Positions 26,513-34,427 of a stretch of DNA of 64,000 nucleotides are shown piece after piece. The translations under genes and the position numbers were made by a program. Where the stretch lies: positions 1 through 64,000 of the forward strand of contig JBBRDT010000004.1 of assembly GCA_038203635.1 (NCBI GenBank), given 5' to 3'. The notes beneath the pieces are model-generated. The model made no database searches and was not told the origin of the DNA. It worked only from the letters and a program-made list of their open reading frames with translations. The stretch's first letter is position 1; each line of letters begins with the position of its first letter. The stretch is from DASRIA01 sp038203635 (lineage in GTDB: Bacteria > Actinomycetota > Thermoleophilia > Solirubrobacterales > JBBDJG01).

Positions 26513-27663
26513 CCGGCGGCCGGCTGCGCATCGTGGTGAGCGGCATGATCGCCGCCGTGCCGCACCATGGCGGCGCCACCTGGGCGGTGCTCCAGTACCT
26601 GCTCGGGTTCCGGGACCTCGGGCACGAGGTCGTATTCGTCGAGCAGATCGACCCCGGGTCGCTGCGCCCCACCGGGTCGTCCCTCGGCGAGTCCGACAAC
26701 CACGCCTACATGCGTTCCGTCGCCGAGCGCTTCGGGCTCGGCGACAGTTGGGCGCTGCTCGAAGAGGGCACGTACCGCACCGCCGGCCTGACGTATGACG
26801 CGCTGCGAGCGGCCGCCCGCGACGCGGACGTGCTGATCAACATCTCGGGGATCCTGACCGACGAGAACCTGATGGCCGCCGCGCGCACGAAGGTCTACCT
26901 CGACCTCGACCCCGCGTTCAACCAACTCTGGCACGCCCAGGGCATCGACATGCACTTCGAGGGGCACGACTGCTTCGTGACGGTCGGCCAGGCGATCGGC
27001 ACACCGGACTGCACCATCCCCACGTCCGGCATCGACTGGATCCCGACCGTGCCGCCCGTACAGCTCGAGCACTGGCCCGTCGCCGCGGGCGGCGCCCGGT
27101 TCACGACGATCGGCAACTGGCGCGGCTACGGCTCCGTCGAGCACGAGGGCGTCAAGTACGGCCAGAAGGCCCACTCCATGCGCGACCTGATGGCGCTCGC
27201 CGCGCGCACCGACACGCCCTTCCTGCTCGCGCTCGACATCCATCCGGGCGAGACGCCGGACCTCGAGGCGCTCGATCGCAACGGTTGGCAGATCGTCGCC
27301 CCCGCAACCGTCGCCGCAGACCCCGACTCATACAAGGAATTCATCGCCGGCTCGCAGGCCGAGCTCGGGATCGCCAAGAGCGGCTACGTCCTTTCCCGGT
27401 GCGGGTGGTTCAGCGATCGCAGCGCCTGCTATCTGGCATCCGGAAAGCCGGTGGTGGCGCAGGACACCGCCTTCGCGCGGTTCCTGCCGACCGGCGCCGG
27501 ACTGCTGTCCTTCGCATCCGAGGACGATGCGCTCGCCGGCGTCGAGGACGTTCGCTCCGACTACGCCCGCCACGCCCGGGCCGCGCGAGAGATCGCCGAG
27601 GAGCACCTCGACTCGCGCAAGGTTCTGGCGGGCTTGCTCGAGCGCATCGGAGGCGCGGCTTGA
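26509..27663 (+). CDS. glycosyltransferase-like protein of the W-S-D-R-S family (copy 3)
   Basis: A 384-residue paralogue of 21486 and 25355, GTG start (GTGA). Features: RIVVSGMIAAVPHHGGATWAVLQYLL at the N-terminus, CGWFSDRSACYLASGKPVVA, DTAFARFLPTGAGLLSF and HLDSRKVLAGLL at the end. Compared with the other copies, DTGF is DTAF and GRP is GKP. It overlaps the phosphotransferase gene by TTGA, so the two products are probably made in a fixed ratio. Confidence 0.76.
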   Translation: MTGGRLRIVVSGMIAAVPHHGGATWAVLQYLLGFRDLGHEVVFVEQIDPGSLRPTGSSLGESDNHAYMRSVAERFGLGDSWALLEEGTYRTAGLTYDALRAAARDADVLINISGILTDENLMAAARTKVYLDLDPAFNQLWHAQGIDMHFEGHDCFVTVGQAIGTPDCTIPTSGIDWIPTVPPVQLEHWPVAAGGARFTTIGNWRGYGSVEHEGVKYGQKAHSMRDLMALAARTDTPFLLALDIHPGETPDLEALDRNGWQIVAPATVAADPDSYKEFIAGSQAELGIAKSGYVLSRCGWFSDRSACYLASGKPVVAQDTAFARFLPTGAGLLSFASEDDALAGVEDVRSDYARHARAAREIAEEHLDSRKVLAGLLERIGGAA

Positions 27664-28676
27664 ACGCGGCTCCGGGAAACGACGAGTTGCGCGCACGGCT
27701 CGAGGGCGCTCTCGCCGCGCACGAGGGGACGCCCGTCGCGATCAGCGAACTGGAGCGCCGCCCGTGTGAATACCGCACCAGCTTCGCTCTCGAAGAGCTC
27801 GAGGTGTCACTCGCGGACGGCAGGACGCTGAGGTTGATGTTCAAGGACCTCTCCCGCGCCTGCCTCGACGCGGACGCGCTCCTGGTGAAGCCCGGCTTCC
27901 TGCACGACCCGGTGCGCGAGGTCGAGGTCTACCGCGACCTGCTGGACGGTGCTGCACTCGGGACCCCCGCTTACCACGGCGCCTTCGTGGACCCGGCCAC
28001 CGACCGTTACTGGCTCTTCATCGAGAACGTCGTGGGTCCCGTTCTGTGGCAGGTCGGAGAGTTCCACGTCTGGGAGGAGGCGGCCCGGTGGCTCGCGCGA
28101 CTGCACGCGGCCCTGGCGCCCGCGGCCGCTGCGGCTCCGCGTTCGCTGCTGCGCTTTGGACCGGACCTCTATCGCACGTGGATCGAGCGGGCGCGCAATT
28201 TCGCCGAGCGCCCATCGACGCCGTGGGACGACGACACGCGAGCGGCGGTGATTCACCTGTCCACACGCTACGAGCCGGTGGTCGAGCGGCTCGACGCGCT
28301 GCATCCGACCATCGTGCACGGTGAGTTCTATCCCTCCAACGTGCTCGTTCAGCATCCCGAGGGAGCCGTCAGGATCGCCCCGATCGACTGGGAGATCGCG
28401 GGCGTCGGCCCGGGCCTTCTGGACCTCGCGGCGCTCACGATCGGCAAGTGGACGCCGGCGCAACGCGAGGCATTGGCGCACGCCTACCGCGAAGCTGCGG
28501 CGGCCGGGCCCGCGGCCGACATGCTCCCCGCCGACTTCGACGCGGCGCTCGACTGCTGCCGCCTGCACCTCGCGGTCCAGGCGCTCGGATGGGAACCCGG
28601 ATGGCAACCCCCGGCGGAGCATCGCCACGACTGGCTCGCGGAGTCGGTCCGGATCGCCGGCGAGTTGCGCCTCTAG
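27660..28676 (+). CDS. aminoglycoside/choline-kinase-like phosphotransferase
   Basis: A 338-residue protein with TTG start (TTGA overlap). The kinase core shows a small N-lobe (SFALEELEVSLADGRTLRLMFKDL, lysine in MFKDL as the ATP-binding candidate), then TIVHGEFYPSNVLV in the place of the Brenner loop and APIDWEIAGVGPGLLDLA in the place of the metal-binding DxD/DFG region. The usual HGD is HGE here. Family members phosphorylate small hydroxyl-containing molecules such as sugars, choline or aminoglycosides. In this setting a sugar or a phospho-decoration of the glycan is more likely than drug resistance. Confidence 0.82.
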   Translation: MNAAPGNDELRARLEGALAAHEGTPVAISELERRPCEYRTSFALEELEVSLADGRTLRLMFKDLSRACLDADALLVKPGFLHDPVREVEVYRDLLDGAALGTPAYHGAFVDPATDRYWLFIENVVGPVLWQVGEFHVWEEAARWLARLHAALAPAAAAAPRSLLRFGPDLYRTWIERARNFAERPSTPWDDDTRAAVIHLSTRYEPVVERLDALHPTIVHGEFYPSNVLVQHPEGAVRIAPIDWEIAGVGPGLLDLAALTIGKWTPAQREALAHAYREAAAAGPAADMLPADFDAALDCCRLHLAVQALGWEPGWQPPAEHRHDWLAESVRIAGELRL

Positions 28677-28689
28677 AGTGCAGGACCGG

Positions 28690-29763
28690 ATGCCGGCGAG
28701 CCACACCGAGACCAGCCCGCACGTGCTCGATGTGCTGCGATTCGCCGTTCCGTGGGATGCGGCGGTGGCCGTGATCGGAAGCGAGGTCGATTGGATCGGC
28801 CGCCGGCTGGTCGTGCCCTTCTCGCCCGACGGCCGGATCGCCACGGAGCTCTCCGAGGCAGAAGCGATCGAACGGCTCGAGGCGCTGCGTGCGGAGGGAT
28901 GCGAATACCTCGTCGTGGGACCCTCGGCGTATGCGTGGCTCGACTCGCGCTCCGGCTTCAAGCAGCGCCTCGAGACGCAATATCGGCTCGTCGACCACGA
29001 CCCGCAGGCATGCGCGGCCTACGCGCTGCACGGTGTGGAAGAGCGGGCCGGTGCGGACGGGCTGCCCCTGCCTCCGCCGGACCTGATCCGGATGACCTCC
29101 GGCCTTTACCGGCGCGCTGCCGATCCCGAAGCAATGCGCCGCCGCTACGAGGCCACCGGCGCCGACAATGCCGTGTGGATCCGCGACATCCTGACACGCA
29201 ACGGCGTCGCGCTGAACGAGCCCGTTGCGCTGCTCGACTTCGGCTGCGGCTGCGGACGCGTGATCCGCCATTGGAAGGACCTGCCGGGCAGTGTGCACGG
29301 CAGCGACTACAACCCGAACCTCGTGCGCTGGTGTGCCGAGCACCTTCCCTTCGCAGAGTTCCGCGCGAACGCGGCTGAGCCGCCCTTACCCTACGAGGCC
29401 GGCTCGTTCGACATCCTCTATGCGATCTCGATCTTCACCCATCTCGACGAGCCTCTGCAGATGCCGTGGATCGCAGAGCTGACCCGAGTCGTCCGGCCGG
29501 GAGGGTTGATCCTGATCACCGTCTCCGGCGAGGACTACGTGCACAACATGCCCGGATGGGAGCGCCTGCGCGAAGCCTTCGAGTCCGGGCAACTGGTCGT
29601 GAGGAAGCCCGAGCGCACCGGCTCCAATGCGTGCGCCGCGTTCCACCCGCCGGAATATGTGCGCGACACGCTCACCGCGGGCCTCGAGATCGTCGACCAC
29701 GAGCCCGGCGTCCGCCAGGCGGGCCGGCAGGACGGGCTGCTGCTGCGCACCCCGGTGAAGTGA
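28690..29763 (+). CDS. SAM-dependent methyltransferase with N-terminal module
   Basis: A 357-residue protein. ATG 28690 has AGGA six bases upstream; GTG 28678 in frame is the alternative. Residues about 10-115 are a divergent copy of the recurrent module (AVAVIGSEVDWIGRRL, ERLEALRAEGCEYLVVGPS, ACAAYAL), here placed before the catalytic domain instead of after it. Residues about 175-357 are the methyltransferase: LLDFGCGCGRVIRHW, GSDYNPNLVRWC, DILYAISIFTHLD, LTRVVRPGGLILITVSG. It is the paralogue of the minus-strand gene at 24191. It overlaps the next start by one base. Confidence 0.86.
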   Translation: MPASHTETSPHVLDVLRFAVPWDAAVAVIGSEVDWIGRRLVVPFSPDGRIATELSEAEAIERLEALRAEGCEYLVVGPSAYAWLDSRSGFKQRLETQYRLVDHDPQACAAYALHGVEERAGADGLPLPPPDLIRMTSGLYRRAADPEAMRRRYEATGADNAVWIRDILTRNGVALNEPVALLDFGCGCGRVIRHWKDLPGSVHGSDYNPNLVRWCAEHLPFAEFRANAAEPPLPYEAGSFDILYAISIFTHLDEPLQMPWIAELTRVVRPGGLILITVSGEDYVHNMPGWERLREAFESGQLVVRKPERTGSNACAAFHPPEYVRDTLTAGLEIVDHEPGVRQAGRQDGLLLRTPVK

Positions 29764-30479
29764 TGGCAGAGCGGGTCCTGATCGTGAACGCCGACGACTT
29801 CGGGCTCAGCCCCGGTGTCAACGCCGGCGTCGCGCGCGCCCACGAGCAGGGAATCCTCACCAGCGCGAGCCTGATGGTGCGGTTCCCGGCCGCCGCCGAG
29901 GCGGCCGCGTACGCGCACAGCGCCCCCGGCCTCAGCCTGGGACTGCACGTCGACCTGGGCGAGTGGGTCTACAACGACGGCGACTGGGACACGGTATACG
30001 AGGTCGTGACGCTCGACGACCCCGACGCGGTCGTCGACGAGGTGGGCAGGCAGGTCGAGTCGTTCCGAAGGCTGGTTGGGCGCGACCCGAGCCACATCGA
30101 CTCGCACCAGCACGTGCACAACTGGGACCCGGTCGTGACGTCCTTCAGAACCCTCGCCCTGGCGCTCGGCGTGCCGCTGCGCCACTACACCGCCGGCGTG
30201 TCCTACTGCGGTGACCTGTACGGCCAGTTGAACGACGGGACACCGATCCCCGGCGCGCTCACTCCGCGCGCTCTGATCGAGATCATCGAGCAGCTGCCGG
30301 CCGGGATCACGGAGCTGGCCTGTCACCCCGGGCTCGGCGACGACAGCGGGTCGGTCTACGAACGCGAGCGCACGCAGGAGGTCGAGGTTCTGTGCGACCC
30401 GACCGTGCGCGGGGCGCTCGAGCGCGAGCGCATCGTGCTGCGGTCGTTCGCTCACCTTGCGTCCGGGGGCGCGGCCTAA
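29763..30479 (+). CDS. YdjC/ChbG-family carbohydrate deacetylase
   Basis: A 238-residue protein starting MAERVLIVNADDFGLSPGVN. NADDFG supplies the metal-binding aspartate, and the histidines of GLHVDLG and HIDSHQHVHNW complete the site, as in ChbG and HpnK, which remove acetyl groups from N-acetyl sugars. ELACHPGLGDDSG near the end is another conserved family motif. It lies between a methyltransferase and cysC, so it probably exposes an amino group on a glycan sugar, which could then be sulfated or left charged. The start overlaps the upstream stop (TGATG). Confidence 0.9.
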   Translation: MAERVLIVNADDFGLSPGVNAGVARAHEQGILTSASLMVRFPAAAEAAAYAHSAPGLSLGLHVDLGEWVYNDGDWDTVYEVVTLDDPDAVVDEVGRQVESFRRLVGRDPSHIDSHQHVHNWDPVVTSFRTLALALGVPLRHYTAGVSYCGDLYGQLNDGTPIPGALTPRALIEIIEQLPAGITELACHPGLGDDSGSVYERERTQEVEVLCDPTVRGALERERIVLRSFAHLASGGAA

Positions 30480-30499
30480 ACGCTAGGGTTCCCACTCTG

Positions 30500-31039
30500 A
30501 TGGAGCACGAAGGATTCACACTGTGGCTCACCGGGCTGCCCCGATCGGGCAAGAGCACCGTCGCGGGCTTGGTCGCCGGGCGACTGCGTTCGCTCGGCGT
30601 CGAGCAGATCGAGGTCCTCGACGGGGACGTCGTGCGCGACGGCCTGTGCCGGGACCTGGGCTTCTCCCGCGAGGACCGCACCGAGAACATCCGGCGCATC
30701 GCCTTCGTCAGCAAGCTGCTGACGCGCAACGGCGTCGCGGTGATCGTCGCGGCGATCTCGCCCTACCGTGAGGACCGCGAGCTGGCACGCGAGGAGATCC
30801 AGTCCTTCATCGAGGTCTGGTGCCACGCCTCCGCGGACGACTGCGCCGCGCGTGATTATAAGGGCCTCTACGAGAAGGCCCGGCGCGGCGAGATCACGAA
30901 CCTCACAGGGGTCAACGACCCCTACGAAGAGCCCGAGGATGCCGACCTCGTGCTCGACACGGTCGGCGAGGGGCCCGAGGCGAGCGCCGAGCGCGTGATG
31001 TCACTGCTGCGCGACCGCGGCGTACTGCCTGCGGCCTAG
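30500..31039 (+). CDS. cysC: adenylylsulfate (APS) kinase
   Basis: A 179-residue protein. P-loop GLPRSGKST at residues 12-20; LDGDVVRDGLCRDLGFSREDRTENIRR is the APS-binding DGD...FS..DR.EN.RR signature; VIVAAISPYREDRELAR and DYKGLYEKARRGEITNLTGVNDPYE are the later lid and substrate loops. It phosphorylates adenosine 5'-phosphosulfate to PAPS. No ATP sulfurylase is in the window, so APS must come from elsewhere. Its place at the end of a locus with four sulfotransferase-like genes points to PAPS supply for glycan sulfation. The stop is part of a 10-bp tandem repeat (31037-31056). The gene is convergent with the surface-protein gene at 31067. Confidence 0.95.
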   Translation: MEHEGFTLWLTGLPRSGKSTVAGLVAGRLRSLGVEQIEVLDGDVVRDGLCRDLGFSREDRTENIRRIAFVSKLLTRNGVAVIVAAISPYREDRELAREEIQSFIEVWCHASADDCAARDYKGLYEKARRGEITNLTGVNDPYEEPEDADLVLDTVGEGPEASAERVMSLLRDRGVLPAA

Positions 31040-31066
31040 TCAGTCCTAGTCAGTCCCGGCTACCGA

Positions 31067-34000
31067 CTACCTGCGCCCGTAGACAAGCGTGACCCGGCCC
31101 TTCGCGGTGTTCGCGTCGCCGATCTTGAGGGCCGCGTTCGCGCCGAGGCGCCGGGCCTTGCGGATCTTCCTGACCTCGGACTTCGAGAACTTCACCCGGA
31201 TCGACTTCGACTTCTTGCCCTTGATCGTGAACTTCCCGGCCCCCGTGGCGCCCTTGGCCTTCAGCGTGAGGCGCCCCTTGCAGCTCTTCGAGCGCTTGCA
31301 GCGCACCTTCACCTTCGCCACGCCGCTCTTGGTGACCCGCACCGTCCCGCCGGACATTGACGCCGCGCGCAGGTCGGACTCCTCGCAGCCGCGGATCTCC
31401 AGCCGTGGCTTGGTGGTGACCTGCTTGCCGCTGTGCGACGTGAACGTGGCATCGAAGCGGCGATCGTCGTCCTTAGCCGTACAGAGATCCTCGAAGTTGT
31501 TGAGGATGCCGCCCTTGCCGCCGTCGAGGTTCAGCTCGAAGTAGGACTGCGGCAGGTCGGGCACCAGCTCGAAGGTGTTGATGATCCGCCGGCCGCCCAG
31601 GAAGCTGTTGCGGGCCTTCAGCAGCACCTCGAGACCGGTCGGCCCGCGCAGGTACACGTACACCTTGGGCAGCACGCTCCCGATCTCCTGCACGATGTGG
31701 ACCGGCCCGGAGATCGGGTACGGCAGCAGCGGCGAGAACGCGCGCGCGTTGCCGACCTTCGACTTCGCGGGGCAGGTGTCGGTCGCTGCCTGCATGTCGT
31801 TGCAGAGCGCGCCGGGCTCGTTGAAGAAGGGCACGTTCGGCCGCAGGATCGCCGGCAGCACGACGCGGGCGTTCGTGATGTCCGCCTCGCCGGCCTCCTG
31901 CGTCACGATCGCCTGGAACGGCGGGTGGTCGAACTGGTCCGTCTGTCCCGCGGCGCCGGCGATCAGGCGGAGGTCGGGACCGAACGGCAGCGCTGCGCAC
32001 GCGTCTGCGTCGAGCGCGATGCTCGATGAGGACTCGCCGCCCTCGTCGCCGAAGAATGTCGCCGTCAGGGTGCGTGGCTCGCATCCGGTCGGATTGAGGA
32101 AGAAGCCCGGGCGGTCCACGAGGATCTCGACCCGCTTGATCGGCAGCGGCACACCCTCGAGCATCGTCGGGATCTCGGTGGAGACCACCTCGAGGCCGTT
32201 GTCGGAGTCGCGCAGGTAGATGCGGTTCATCAGCACCACCTGGCCGAGGTCGATCGGGCCGACCTTGGCCGGCACCCGCACGGCGATCGAGGCCGCGTCA
32301 CCGGGTTGGATCGCCTCGGAGAGATAGAGCTCGCCCGGCACCGTCAGCAGGCTGCCGTCGACGCCCACCGTGTTGCGGATCGTGCCGATCCGCGTGGACT
32401 CGGGGCAGGTTCCTGCCTGGGCGTCGGCCAACGAGCACTGCGGCGCCGCCGCGAGGCTGCCTGCCGCGCCCGCGGGCAGCGACAGCTTCAGGCTCTTCAA
32501 ATTCTGGTCGCCGTCGGGACGCGAGAACACGATCCGCGAGAGCGAGTTCGCGCCCGCCCGCTTCGGAATGCCCTCGGCAACCTCGACCACGGGGTTGAAC
32601 GGCCGCGGGGAGGGAGCGCATCCGGTCGTCGTGACCGACGGAACCGGCATCACCGGGGCCTCGGTGTCGACGCTCGGGTCGCTGGAGTTGGTCTTGCCGT
32701 TCCAGCCGACCAGGCTCGCTGCCCCTTCGTAGGTCCCACAGTCGTTCGGGTTCCTGAGGATCGCGCGCCCGTCACCGCGCAGGTTCACGTCGAGGCGCGT
32801 GAACGGCACCTCGGGCTGGTTCTTGAAGCTGTTGCTGACCTGGCCGTCTTCGGACACGGTCACGTCGCCCGACAGCTTGATGCGCAGGCCTGCGCCCTCG
32901 ATCAGGAGGAACAGCTTCCACGGGTCGTCGGTCGTCGGACGGCCGGGGCCGCCGACGGGGCCGAAGAATGCCTTCCCGTGAAGCGGCGAGTCGAGTACCG
33001 GGCTGGTGACGTCGATCGTGCCGATCTGGGAGCCCTCGGGACACTCGGGCGCAGCGCGGTTGAGCTGCTTGCCGGTGGTGGGATCGACGCCGAACTGCGT
33101 GAACGAGCAGGCCTCGAGGCCGTAGCCGCCGGCCGGGTTCAGCACCATGCCCTCGGGCAGCGTGATGTTCGCGTCCTTGAGGTTGGCCTGCCAGATGTCG
33201 GCGTCCGCGTAGTCCGGGTACTCGAGCGTCACCGTGTTACTCCCGGCGGCGCCGGACGCGGTCGTCTCCGTGGGGGTCACCGACACGGCCGTGTCGAACG
33301 GCTCCGCGTCGCAGCCCGTCGGCGTGAAGCTGCTGGTGAGGGATTTTGTTTCGGGGTTGACCGCCCACGACCTCGCCGAGAGCTTGGCAGTGGCCGGCTT
33401 GCACGAAGTCGGGTTGCGGAAGAAGGGCCGCGTCGGCGCCAACGGCTGCACGCTGGTCGGATCATCGGTGTTGGTGGCCTTGCAGGGCACCTGCGCGCAC
33501 AGCACGGTCTCGATTTGGATAATCGACGCGACCGGTCCGCCGAGGTTCTTGGGAATGTCGATCAGCGCCGAGTCGAGCCCGTAATCGCCCTCCGTGCGGA
33601 GGTCGATCTTGATCGGGAGGGGGCCGGACGGTTCGGACGGGAATATCCCCGTCCCCAATCGCGCCGGCTCGAGGCCGAGGGTCGCGACGTTGTAAAGCCT
33701 TGTCGGGACGCGGAGCGGGAATTGGGACGCGTTCGCGGTCTCGACCACCGTCGACGTGACCGACTGCCCGAGGATCGACCGGTCTGGACACGAATTGGCG
33801 ATCCACAGGAACGTGGGACAGGTCTCGAGCGCGGTCGGGTTGCCGAGGACGCCGGGCGGCAGCTCAAGCTTGAAGGCCGCCAGTTTCGATCCATACTGCT
33901 CCACGCTGCAGCCCATCGGCGTGTCGCTCGAGGCGATCTGGGCGTACGCGCGGGTTGCGTACACATTGTCGGCATTGCCCGTGAACCTCGTGTGAATCCT

Positions 34001-34417
34001 GAACCTCAGGGGGTCGGTGCCGCCGGTCCCCGTTATTGCATCCGAAAACCACAGGCCGTTGGCCTCGGGGATGGATGCACCGCGGATCTTCACGGCCGTG
34101 AATGTCCCCTGCATACCGTGGGGAGTCGCAGTCGTGACGATGAACGGGCCGGGCTCCGGCGTGGATGTCGGGTCGTCGAGCACGATGTCCGTGATCTCGT
34201 TTCCGGGATTGCAGAACCTGAAGAAGAGCCCCATGTTGGGGTTACCGCCCGCCTGCGTGGGCGGGTACGCGTGCGGGGTGCTCAGCGGCTTCATCTGGAA
34301 CTCGGTGACGTCGAGCTGGGCGGTGTCGTCGGTCACCTGGGCACGCGCAACCGCGCCCCACATCGCGGCGAGGAACATCGCGCTCACCAGCGCCATCGTG
34401 ATCAGCGGCCGCTTCAT
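31067..34417 (-). CDS. large secreted beta-rich repeat protein with basic C-terminus
   Basis: A 1116-residue protein. MKRPLITMALVSAMFLAAMWGAVARA is a signal peptide; GAGGG precedes the ATG. The body contains several units with the same theme: a cysteine near C.E.SQIGT or CPE.S.IG followed by ...PL.G..Y or ...LPG.LYLS, with N-P-x-x-C at unit ends (FFRNPTSCKPATAKL, FFLNPTGCEPRTLT). The last 100 residues are lysine/arginine-rich and beta-like (VRVTKSGVAKVKVRCKRS). The function is unknown; a cell-surface or matrix protein seems likely. It follows the RTX-type gene by 10 bp in one transcript. Confidence 0.85.
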   Translation of the reverse strand: MKRPLITMALVSAMFLAAMWGAVARAQVTDDTAQLDVTEFQMKPLSTPHAYPPTQAGGNPNMGLFFRFCNPGNEITDIVLDDPTSTPEPGPFIVTTATPHGMQGTFTAVKIRGASIPEANGLWFSDAITGTGGTDPLRFRIHTRFTGNADNVYATRAYAQIASSDTPMGCSVEQYGSKLAAFKLELPPGVLGNPTALETCPTFLWIANSCPDRSILGQSVTSTVVETANASQFPLRVPTRLYNVATLGLEPARLGTGIFPSEPSGPLPIKIDLRTEGDYGLDSALIDIPKNLGGPVASIIQIETVLCAQVPCKATNTDDPTSVQPLAPTRPFFRNPTSCKPATAKLSARSWAVNPETKSLTSSFTPTGCDAEPFDTAVSVTPTETTASGAAGSNTVTLEYPDYADADIWQANLKDANITLPEGMVLNPAGGYGLEACSFTQFGVDPTTGKQLNRAAPECPEGSQIGTIDVTSPVLDSPLHGKAFFGPVGGPGRPTTDDPWKLFLLIEGAGLRIKLSGDVTVSEDGQVSNSFKNQPEVPFTRLDVNLRGDGRAILRNPNDCGTYEGAASLVGWNGKTNSSDPSVDTEAPVMPVPSVTTTGCAPSPRPFNPVVEVAEGIPKRAGANSLSRIVFSRPDGDQNLKSLKLSLPAGAAGSLAAAPQCSLADAQAGTCPESTRIGTIRNTVGVDGSLLTVPGELYLSEAIQPGDAASIAVRVPAKVGPIDLGQVVLMNRIYLRDSDNGLEVVSTEIPTMLEGVPLPIKRVEILVDRPGFFLNPTGCEPRTLTATFFGDEGGESSSSIALDADACAALPFGPDLRLIAGAAGQTDQFDHPPFQAIVTQEAGEADITNARVVLPAILRPNVPFFNEPGALCNDMQAATDTCPAKSKVGNARAFSPLLPYPISGPVHIVQEIGSVLPKVYVYLRGPTGLEVLLKARNSFLGGRRIINTFELVPDLPQSYFELNLDGGKGGILNNFEDLCTAKDDDRRFDATFTSHSGKQVTTKPRLEIRGCEESDLRAASMSGGTVRVTKSGVAKVKVRCKRSKSCKGRLTLKAKGATGAGKFTIKGKKSKSIRVKFSKSEVRKIRKARRLGANAALKIGDANTAKGRVTLVYGRR

Positions 34418-34427
34418 CCTCTAGCCC

